Source of the DNA: Acidimicrobiaceae bacterium
Lineage (GTDB): Bacteria > Actinomycetota > Acidimicrobiia > Acidimicrobiales > RAAP-2
Assembly: GCA_003132205.1 (NCBI GenBank)
Contig: PKWY01000029.1
Location: forward strand, 1-47,431
Direction: 5' to 3'
DNA: 47,431 nt
Both the position numbers and the translations under genes were made by a program. Shown piece by piece: positions 41,115 to 47,431 of this stretch (position 1 is the first letter of the stretch; each line of letters starts with the position of its first letter). The notes beneath the pieces were generated by a model. That model had not been told where the DNA came from. It ran no database searches and saw only the letters and a list, made by a program, of their open reading frames with translations.

Positions 41115-42326
41115 TCAGTCGACCACCTCGAAGATCGCCGCGAGCCCTTGCCCGCCCCCGATGCACATGGTCTCAAGACCAAGCGCGTCACCTCTCCGAT
41201 GCATTTCGCGAAGCAAAGTGGCAAGGATGCGCCCGCCAGTGGCGCCCACCGGATGACCAAGCGAGATGCCGGAGCCATTGACGTTGAGCCGTTCCATATC
41301 GGTGTCGCCGAATCCCCACTCCTGCGTACAGGCGAGAACCTGTGCCGCGAAGGCCTCGTTGAGTTCAATGAGCGGAATATCGGACAGTGCCAGACCGGCT
41401 CGTTCGAGCGCTTTGGCCGTCGCCGGAACTGGTCCGATGCCCATCCGCGACGGCTCCACCCCGGCCACTGCCCACGATCGCAAGCGGGCCAACGGACGCA
41501 AACCCAACTCAGCCGCCATGTCGGGGTGCGTCACGATGCAAAGCGAAGCACCGTCATTTTGACCGCTCGAATTACCAGCGGTGACCGTGGCCTGCGGATC
41601 CTGATTTGCCATGACCGGCCTCAGCGCCGCGAGCGTCTCGATAGATGTCTCCGGTCTGGGATGTTCATCGGTATCAACCAGTACGTCGCCCTTTCGCCCA
41701 TGGACCAGTACTGGCACGATCTCTTCAGAGAAGATTCCCTCGTGTTGAGCAGCAACAGCTCGCTGATGCGACCGAAGCGCGTATTCATCTTGCGCTTCCC
41801 TGGAGATCCCATATTCGCGGCGCAGATTCTCCGCTGTCTCGAGCATGCCACCCGGCACTGGATAGTTGACTCCGCCTGACGTCACTCTGCCACGCGCGAG
41901 ACGATCGTACATCGGCACGCTTTCAGAGCGGGCCCCCCATCGCATGGCCGTCGTGTAGAACTCGGATTGACTCATGCTCTCCACCCCGCCAGCCAGGACA
42001 ATGTCGCTGGCTCCGGTCTGGACCTGCATCGACGCGTTGATGACCGCCTGCAATCCGGATCCACAACGTCGGTCGAGTTGGTAGCCGGTCGCGGTCACGG
42101 GAAGGCCCGCGTCAAGGGCGGCCACGCGCCCGATTCCGGGAGCCTCGCCGTTGGGATAACACTGGCCGAGGATCACGTCGTCAATCAAACTTGCGGGCAC
42201 GCCAGTTCGAGCCAGCATCTCTCGCACCACTGTCGCCGCCAACTCGGTGGCCAATACGTCACGAAAAACTCCTCCATAGCGCCCAACCGGCGTTCGAATC
42301 GGCTCGCAAATGACCGCATCTCTCAT
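41115..42326 (-). CDS. Acetyl-CoA acyltransferase (thiolase)
   Basis: Classical thiolase of 403 residues: nucleophile C88 in RRCGSGLQA, NEAFAAQ (about 340), histidine in GHPVGATGG, and the second cysteine in CIGGGQG at the C-terminus. It would cleave 3-oxoacyl-CoA, or condense acetyl-CoA. ATG 42326 follows the FabG-like gene by 16 bases, with GAGG about 10 bases upstream. The pair thiolase plus 3-oxoacyl reductase or 3-hydroxyacyl dehydrogenase fits the last two steps of a beta-oxidation spiral, or polyhydroxybutyrate precursor synthesis. Confidence 0.94.
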   Translation of the reverse strand: MRDAVICEPIRTPVGRYGGVFRDVLATELAATVVREMLARTGVPASLIDDVILGQCYPNGEAPGIGRVAALDAGLPVTATGYQLDRRCGSGLQAVINASMQVQTGASDIVLAGGVESMSQSEFYTTAMRWGARSESVPMYDRLARGRVTSGGVNYPVPGGMLETAENLRREYGISREAQDEYALRSHQRAVAAQHEGIFSEEIVPVLVHGRKGDVLVDTDEHPRPETSIETLAALRPVMANQDPQATVTAGNSSGQNDGASLCIVTHPDMAAELGLRPLARLRSWAVAGVEPSRMGIGPVPATAKALERAGLALSDIPLIELNEAFAAQVLACTQEWGFGDTDMERLNVNGSGISLGHPVGATGGRILATLLREMHRRGDALGLETMCIGGGQGLAAIFEVVD

Positions 42327-42342
42327 AGTTGCTTATCCTCTT

Positions 42343-43086
42343 TCACATGTGGCGTCCGCCGGTTACCTCGAGTACCGTCCCAGTCATATACCCAGAGAGA
42401 TCCGAAGCCAGAAACAAAGCCACATTGGCGACATCGGTGACCTCACCGGCTCGGGCCATCGGTATCTCAGCCAACTTCTGCTCCCAAATATCGGACCTCA
42501 TGGCCTCTGTCATGGCCGTCCGAATGAGTCCCGGTTGGATGGCGTTAACTCGCACACCAACGTGGGCTAACTCTTTGGCCGAAGCTTTGGTCAGCCCGAC
42601 CATGCCCGCTTTCGCGGCGCTGTAGTTAGTTTGACCGATGTTGCCGACTTTCCCCGAAATCGAGGACATATTGATAATCGATCCACGTTGATGTTCCCGC
42701 ATGACTGATGCGGCAGCCCGCGTCCCGAGCCAGGCCCCCTGCAAGTGAACGTCGATGACCAACCTGAAGTCCTCGAGGCTCATGCGGCGCATCGTAGCGT
42801 CGCGAGTGACGCCCGCATTGTTCACCATCACATCCAAAGTCCCGAACTTCGACACGCAGCGTTCAATCATCGACTCGACTTCGACCTCAGAAGTCACGTC
42901 GCACCGAAGCGCCACCGCACTCGCGCCGCACGCAACAAGCTCATCGACAGCCAGCTGAGCCGCCTCCAGATTTACGTCACCGATCACGACGGCCGCACCT
43001 TCGCGGGCAAACGCCTTCGCAATCGCCCATCCAATCCCCTGAGCTCCACCCGTCACGATGGCCACTTTCTCATCCAACATGCTCAT
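42343..43086 (-). CDS. FabG-like 3-oxoacyl reductase / 3-hydroxyacyl-CoA dehydrogenase
   Basis: Classical SDR of 247 residues, close to FabG/Pha[10 protein letters not shown] (about 11-19), [18 protein letters not shown], serine in NMSSISG, YSAAK catalytic pair with KVGNIGQTN before it, and [10 protein letters not shown] at the end. ATG 43086 has a near-perfect GGAGGTGAT at 8 bases; an ATG two codons on is also possible. It precedes the thiolase in one operon. Direction (acetoacetyl-CoA reduction or hydroxyacyl-CoA oxidation) is not decided by sequence. Confidence 0.92.
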   Translation of the reverse strand: MSMLDEKVAIVTGGAQGIGWAIAKAFAREGAAVVIGDVNLEAAQLAVDELVACGASAVALRCDVTSEVEVESMIERCVSKFGTLDVMVNNAGVTRDATMRRMSLEDFRLVIDVHLQGAWLGTRAAASVMREHQRGSIINMSSISGKVGNIGQTNYSAAKAGMVGLTKASAKELAHVGVRVNAIQPGLIRTAMTEAMRSDIWEQKLAEIPMARAGEVTDVANVALFLASDLSGYMTGTVLEVTGGRHM

Positions 43087-43525
43087 CAATATCACCTCCG
43101 GGTGCACTCTTCGGGCTTGCTGACCCAATCTTCAGACTCGACGGTCCGCGAGTCATGAACCATGCGGATCTGGCTTGCTCCCTCATCAGAAGAACCGAAG
43201 ATTCCGTACAATTCTTTAAGGCCGTTGGTCCGCTCAACACGTACACCAACTGTTCTCTTTGTTCTTCATGCAAAGAATTCGTGACATCCGTTTGAGTAGA
43301 GGTTGGTTTCCGAGAAACACTATACGCACGAAACTGGATAGTAGTTAGAGCGTCGCGATAACTTCGCGAGTCCGCTGTACTCAGAATCTGGTGTCGATGG
43401 ACTTGCTAGCCACTCGCGATAGGTGAAATTCGGACGGCTGCTGACCGATCGAATTAGACAGAACGAATGTAAGAGGGCAAGGGAGCAGTGATGCTGGGAC
43501 AGCGAACCGATCTATTGTTACGTCT
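43087..43525. other. Divergent intergenic region, FabG / methyltransferase
   Basis: No gene. A lone GTGACATC resembling an operator half lies near 43281-43288. TATTGT (43513-43518) followed by seven bases and ATG 43526 would suit a leaderless -10 box for the methyltransferase, but the -35 is poor. Confidence 0.4.
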
Positions 43526-44674
43526 ATGGACGACAAGATAGGTCGCGAGGTTGGGTTCGTTGCCCCATCGGAATTGGGCTTGACGCAACCTCGCGAGCCA
43601 GGCAAGTCGAATGGCCTTGGCGCGCCGAAGGACGAAGCCTTGGTCCTACTTTCCTCCATGATGGTCGCGGCGCGTGCGGCCGGGCTTGTCGCATTGGGGC
43701 TGGAACTTGGACTGTACCGGACGATGGCGGGACAGGGACCGCTCACCAGTGCCAAGGTCGCTGAAAGAGCAGGGCTTCACGAGCGGTGGGTTCGCGAGTG
43801 GCTGTACGCGCAGTGTGCCGCCGGTGTGATCAGTTACGCCAGCGATGCACGCTTCGAGGTGACTGATGAGGTGGCGGCACTGCTGGCCGATGAGTCGAGC
43901 ATTCTCTACCTGGGGGGCAACTTCACCACGCTCCCGAACTTGCTAAGTCTGCTGCCCCGACTGGGCGATACGTTCCACACGGGGGTGGGGCTCAGTTTTG
44001 ACGAGGCCGGCCCAGAGTCCGCTGAGGATGCCGAACTTCTAATGGGGAACTGGTATCGCCAGGTGCTCGTCACTTCGGCGTTACCGCAGTTGGACGGAGT
44101 GATCGGTCGTTTGGAGAAAGGAGCGGTGGTGGCCGACGTGGGTTGTGGCTCGGGTATTGCAATTCTCGAAATGGCCCGGGCGTTCCCAGCATCCTCTTTC
44201 CACGGCTATGACGTTTCGGTGCACGCCCTGGAGCGGGCCGAGTCGCATCGCGCCGCGCTCGGTGCCGACAACGTCAGCTTTCACCACGTCGGGTCCGAAC
44301 CGCTTTTCCGTGACGCGACGTTTGACCTAGTGACGACGTTCGACTGTCTGCACGACATGACCCGGCCGGCTGAAACCGCGAGGGCCATTCGCGACGCAAT
44401 GGTCGACGATGGCGTCTGGTTCATAGTCGATATCGACTGCGCCCCCACGTTCGAGCAGAACCTTCGCCGACGTCGCTTCGCCACCATGCTGTACTCCACT
44501 TCGGTCTATCGCTGCCTGCCGTCGGCCATGTCCGAGTCGGGCGGGGCCGGGCTGGGCACCTGCGGGCTCTCTGAGCCGACTCTGCGCGTGCTCGTGGAAC
44601 AAGCCGGCTTCAGCCGGTTTCGCCGCTTGGATATCGAACACGTGGTCAATGCCTTCTATGAAGTTCGCCCGTGA
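43526..44674 (+). CDS. SAM-dependent methyltransferase with N-terminal winged helix
   Basis: Methyltransferase-like protein of 382 residues. The first half (about 45-130) is helical with a winged-helix look: LLSSMMVAARAAGLVALGLELGLYRTMAGQGPLTSAKVAERAGLHERWVREWL. The second half has the class I SAM motif ADVGCGSGIAILEMARAFP (about 205-223), DVSVHALERA and FDLVTTFDCLHDM, as in O-methyltransferases and related actinobacterial proteins. No ribosome site precedes ATG 43526; a leaderless start from TATTGT is possible. Its substrate and link to the pathway are unknown. Confidence 0.87.
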   Translation: MDDKIGREVGFVAPSELGLTQPREPGKSNGLGAPKDEALVLLSSMMVAARAAGLVALGLELGLYRTMAGQGPLTSAKVAERAGLHERWVREWLYAQCAAGVISYASDARFEVTDEVAALLADESSILYLGGNFTTLPNLLSLLPRLGDTFHTGVGLSFDEAGPESAEDAELLMGNWYRQVLVTSALPQLDGVIGRLEKGAVVADVGCGSGIAILEMARAFPASSFHGYDVSVHALERAESHRAALGADNVSFHHVGSEPLFRDATFDLVTTFDCLHDMTRPAETARAIRDAMVDDGVWFIVDIDCAPTFEQNLRRRRFATMLYSTSVYRCLPSAMSESGGAGLGTCGLSEPTLRVLVEQAGFSRFRRLDIEHVVNAFYEVRP

Positions 44675-44848
44675 AGATCAGCTTGCCTCACGGTGGCTGT
44701 TCGGGAGTTACTCACTACTGGTGGCGCGCTCGGTAACCACTCTCTGACAGCGTAGGTATCCACAGTTCAGAGGCAGCCATGCATTTGTGTGGAGAAACCT
44801 GAGTTCACCGTTGGCGTCACAAGTTAGTACGAGCATTAGTTCCAGTAT

Positions 44849-46023
44849 CTACATCGTGCGAAAGATGGCTGCATCGCCTTGTCCCCCGCCACCACATAGA
44901 CCGACGGCCGCGACACCGCCGCCGCGACGGTGCAATTCAAGCAGCGCCGTGAGGGCCAGGCGGGTCCCTGACATTCCCACTGGGTGACCCACGGCGATAG
45001 CGCCACCGTTGACGTTGATCTTCGCTTCATCGATGCCCAGGTCGTCGGCTGAGGCAAGACCTACTGCAGCGAAGGCCTCGTTGATCTCAAAGAGATCGAG
45101 CCCCTGACATCAAGGCCGGCTTTCATCGCGGCGAGGGAAATCGCGCGAGAGGGCTGGGTCAACAGCGAGGCGTCGGGTCCGGCGACCTGACCGTAACTCA
45201 CGAGTTCGCCAATCGGGTGTAGTCCCAAGTCCCGTGCGCGTTCAGCGGACATTACGATCACCGCGGCAGCGCCGTCGGAAATCTGCGAAGCGTTGCCAGC
45301 AGTTATCGTGCCGTCCTTCTCAAAGGCGGACCGAAGTGCGCCTAGGGAGTCCGCCGTCGTCTCGGCTCGCACCCCTTCATCGGTGTCGATGAGCAAGGCG
45401 TCACCCTTGCGTTGAGGTACTGCAACTCCCACGATCTCCTCAGCGAATTTCCCAGACGCTGTGGCGGCGGCGGCGAGTTGGTGGCTACGAGCTGAAAACT
45501 CGTCTTGGCGCAGGCGGGAAATGCGGCCCGCGTTGTAGCGCTCGGTGGACAGCCCCATGGCAGCATGATCGAAGGGGCACGTCAGGGTGACCATGATCTC
45601 GTCAATGAGTTGCTGGTCACCGAGGCGATAACCCGCCCGGGTGTTGGGCAAGAGGTACGGAGCGTTGGTCATCGACTCCATGCCACCGGCCACGACTATC
45701 TCCGCCTCACCAGCTCGGATCATGAGGTGGGCCAGATGGATCGTCTGGAGACCCGAGAGACACGCTTTGTTGATACTTGTGGCGTTCACCGTCATTGGGA
45801 TGCCGGCCTTGACGGCAGCCTGACGTGCCGTGACCTGTCCCTGACCCGCTTGGATGACGTGACCCATCAGCACAACGTCGACGAGTTCGGGGGATATGTC
45901 TGCGCGTTCAAGTGCGCTCTTGATGGCCAGGCCACCCAAGTCCTGAGCGCTGAGCGACGCGAAGGCACCCGACAACTTGCCAATTGATGTTCGTGATCCG
46001 GCAACAATGACGCTTCGTGGCAT
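44849..46023 (-). pseudogene. Thiolase gene broken by a one-base frameshift
   Basis: Acetyl-CoA acetyltransferase gene whose two parts are both intact in sequence. The first frame, from ATG 46023, runs to a stop at 45061 and includes nucleophile C88 (NKACLSGLQ). After a shift at the GGGG run (45101-45104 on plus) the second frame reads [30 protein letters not shown] and [16 protein letters not shown] to a stop at 44849. A single missing base restores the full family length of about 391 residues. Either a recent inactivation or a sequencing/assembly error in a homopolymer. Operator-like repeats upstream suggest it was a member of the regulon. Confidence 0.9.
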
Positions 46024-46451
46024 AGTGACTCCTTAGTCCTGGCCCGTAGGTGACATCAGCGACCATAGATGAATCTGGCTGCACCTCAACATCGATGTCA
46101 GCGATCCAAACACTGTTGACGTCAAATCCATTCCAAGACTCTCAGTAGACTCGACCAGATCTAACGAACGCAGCAACAGGCCAGTCGTACTCATTGGACA
46201 CGGAAAAGAACCCGTGAAATGAGTCACCCGATGGGCCGCCCCGGGAAAGCTGAAGCGAGAATGCTCTGAGCAGTCACGCAAAGGCTGAAGTTCAGAATAC
46301 TGCGACTGAAGTCACCCGGCGGTTTCAAATCAGATTCCGAATGCACGCCCATCGCTTGAATCCGCCGACCCAAAACCAAGACATATTCTCGTCAGATTGG
46401 TCCGATCACTGCGCTTCAAGCGCAAATTTCTAGGCTTTGGAGTCCGCTTCA
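46024..46451. other. Intergenic region with operator-like repeats
   Basis: Between the frameshifted thiolase and the SRPBCC gene. It holds the operator copy at 46086-46101 and a 10-bp palindrome TTGACGTCAA at 46116-46125. No gene was seen. Confidence 0.45.
46086..46101. promoter_or_regulatory. Shared palindromic operator, frameshifted thiolase
   Basis: TCAACATCGATGTCAG matches the consensus at 13 of 16 positions, with a perfect ACATCGATGT core. On the minus strand it begins with CTGACA as possible -35. About 60-80 bases before the ATG of the thiolase. Confidence 0.55.
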
Positions 46452-46856
46452 CTAGTTACTTCTCTTTGAAGCGAAATACCCTTGTATGGAATTGAGGTAG
46501 CTATCAAGCCAACCGTCGTCAACGTAATCGTGGTCGCCTTCGCGAACTGAAATATGACGAATCGTGAGAAGCGTTCCCCCATCTTTGGGCGTCATCGTCG
46601 CCTCAATCTGCCAGACATCGTCGCCCTCATCGAATTCTGCGGTGCGCCACGACTGAACGATTCGCGAAAATGGTTCGAATTCAATGGTCGTTCCGAAAAC
46701 ATATCCACCCCAAGCGGTGAAACTTCCGCCGAACCTTGGATCGATCACCACCTTTCCGCCGGTCATTGAACCATTGACGTCGCCCGATATCCACGACAAG
46801 AAGACCTCTTCGCACGACGCCGGAATCACACCCATCACTTTGAAGTCATGTACCAT
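46452..46856 (-). CDS. SRPBCC / AHSA1-type protein
   Basis: START-like (SRPBCC) domain of 134 residues. Seen: VMGVIPASCEEVFLSWISGD at the start (the typical I-xA-xxE-xV-F entry), GGKVVIDPRFGGSFTAWGGYVFGTTIEF, and GTLLTIRHISVREGDHDYVDDGWLDSYLNSIQGYF at the end, as in AHSA1-like proteins. ATG 46856 with GGAGAG seven bases upstream gives the usual length. The frame stays open to 47048, but that stretch overlaps a decayed transposase. Binds a hydrophobic ligand by family; function unknown. Confidence 0.82.
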   Translation of the reverse strand: MVHDFKVMGVIPASCEEVFLSWISGDVNGSMTGGKVVIDPRFGGSFTAWGGYVFGTTIEFEPFSRIVQSWRTAEFDEGDDVWQIEATMTPKDGGTLLTIRHISVREGDHDYVDDGWLDSYLNSIQGYFASKRSN

Positions 46857-47286
46857 TTTCCAACTCTCCAGATCAAGTGGTCGAAAGTCAAATGAAACCG
46901 TGGTTCCGCCTAATCTCGACATTCTCTCAGGATGATAGTCACCTCTTTCACTGAATCTTCCCGACATGTCACGAACGGGGTTTGACTTCATTGCGCCTGA
47001 CCACGACCCGGAGATTCTCGACCGGAGCGTTATCGTGGCATGAGCCAATGGATTCGATGAACTGAACGACGCTTCGGATCACCGCCCCAAAGGATCGTGG
47101 CTGAAGCTGCACATCGCAGATCAACGGGCTGCGGGTGTAGGGAGAGGTGGCCCGTTTGGCTTGCCGGCATGGTTCAGCGACTTCAGTCGGTAGTGACAAA
47201 GGCTTCGAAATCCAAGAACAAGGCACTCGCCCCACTAAATCAGGTTGCTCGTTATTTTGGTGGGTCCATTGTGAAAATTGGCCTCG
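46857..47286. other. Region next to an insertion element
   Basis: Contains the decayed transposase fragment (46969-47235) and unassigned sequence up to the IS end at 47287. No intact gene. Confidence 0.5.
46969..47235 (-). pseudogene. Decayed transposase fragment (IS3-type catalytic region)
   Basis: On the minus strand the text reads TSPYTRSP and, after about 19 residues, VQFIESIGSCHDNAPVENLR before a stop at 46969. This resembles the IS3-family integrase core (SDRGSQYTS, then SMGSVGDCYDNAMVES). It has no proper start and the N-terminal part is lost or scrambled. It lies outside the terminal repeat of the neighbouring IS element, so it is a separate, older remnant. The family is likely, the exact group is not. 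Confidence 0.55.
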
Positions 47287-47313
47287 TGAATCGTGCCGGG
47301 TATTCGGGAGACT
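47287..47313 (+). repeat. Probable terminal inverted repeat of an IS3-type element
   Basis: The sequence beginning TGAATCGTGCCGGG and ending GGGAGACT follows the transposase stop directly and looks like the conserved ends of IS3-family elements. The other end is outside the window, so the repeat cannot be confirmed by comparison. Confidence 0.55.
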
Positions 47314-47431
47314 AAATCATTTCCAACACGGGCAGACTTTCTGACTCGCTGGAGTCATAGTAGGCCGCCTCGAACTCGACCGGTGGCACGTAGTCGAGCG
47401 ACTCGTGAATTCGTCGGTTGTTGAACCAGTC
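47312..47431 (-). CDS. IS3-family transposase OrfB, C-terminal end (partial)
   Basis: The reading frame is open at the window edge and stops at 47312 (TAG). The 39 visible residues hold DWFNNRRIHESLDYVPPVEF and EAAYYDSSE. This is the typical C-terminus of IS3-family DDE transposases, which catalyse transposition through a figure-eight/circle intermediate. The catalytic DDE residues lie outside the window. The stop overlaps the start of the terminal repeat, as is common in this family. Confidence 0.88.
   Translation of the reverse strand, partial: DWFNNRRIHESLDYVPPVEFEAAYYDSSESESLPVLEMI

Larger units (their letters stand above)
47287..47431 (-). mobile_element. IS3-family insertion sequence, right end (partial)
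   Basis: The edge of the window cuts an insertion sequence of which only the last 39 transposase residues and the terminal repeat are visible. The intact C-terminus suggests a possibly functional copy. Confidence 0.7.

Noticed and set aside
46116..46125. TTGACGTCAA as a further copy of the shared operator
   Set aside because: It is a palindrome of the outer bases but lacks the six-base core, so it is not counted among the operator copies.
46857..47048. N-terminal extension of the SRPBCC protein
   Set aside because: ATG 46856 has a good ribosome site and gives the normal family length. The extension overlaps a decayed transposase.
1..47431. CRISPR array, tRNA, rRNA or phage genes
   Set aside because: I found no regularly spaced repeats, no cloverleaf-like sequence and no phage structural or integrase proteins. 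The only mobile DNA is at the right edge.

Overview
The window looks like a chromosomal lipid/ring-degradation region of a high-GC actinobacterium. The evidence is GTG and TTG starts, genes overlapping by ATGA/GTGA, three F420-type luciferase-fold (LLM) oxidoreductases, paired FadE-like acyl-CoA dehydrogenases, and probable leaderless promoters with a clear -35/-10. A member of Acidimicrobiia is possible, but that is inference. I see no rRNA, tRNA, CRISPR or phage genes.

Layout. 1-3 kb: a DMT transporter and an atypical SDR. 3-7.2 kb (+): an AMP-dependent acyl-CoA ligase, a conserved protein with an alpha/beta-barrel look, and a cytochrome P450. 7.5-9.7 kb (-): an acyl-CoA dehydrogenase (ACAD) pair. 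10-14.2 kb: an LLM oxidoreductase, a MaoC hydratase, and a 37-residue reading frame coupled by TGATG to a ThDP enzyme. 14.2-22 kb (-): a branched-chain-type ABC importer (binding protein, two permeases, two ATPases) followed by a crotonase, an LLM enzyme and an FMN hydroxyacid dehydrogenase. 22.8-25.9 kb (-): class III CoA-transferase, ACAD and TetR. 26.2-30.8 kb (-): two SDRs, a Rieske oxygenase, a DUF35 protein and a thiolase-fold protein. 31-38 kb: SnoaL-like proteins, a second ACAD pair (+), a crotonase and a SnoaL-LLM-SDR operon. 38.6-46 kb: a crotonase, an ACAD, a thiolase-FabG pair, a methyltransferase and a frameshifted thiolase. 46.4-47.4 kb: an SRPBCC protein, a decayed transposase and the end of an IS3-type element that runs off the window.

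How the parts fit. An imported or diffusing substrate would be activated by the ligase or CoA-transferase, oxidised by the P450, Rieske and LLM/SDR enzymes, and shortened by ACADs, crotonases, MaoC and thiolases. The enzyme set resembles actinobacterial steroid/isoprenoid side-chain and ring degradation (paired FadEs, a Ltp2-like thiolase with a DUF35 partner, an IlvX-like ThDP enzyme). The actual substrate cannot be read from the sequence.

The most distinctive signal is a 16-bp palindrome close to TTGACATCGATGTCAA that recurs at promoters across the window. It occurs in two geometries. In one it begins at the -35 box. In the other it spans from the -10 box into the coding sequence, so that its ATG is the probable leaderless start codon (P450 and the ACAD at 31768). 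This suggests one regulon, perhaps controlled by the TetR encoded at 22811-23437.
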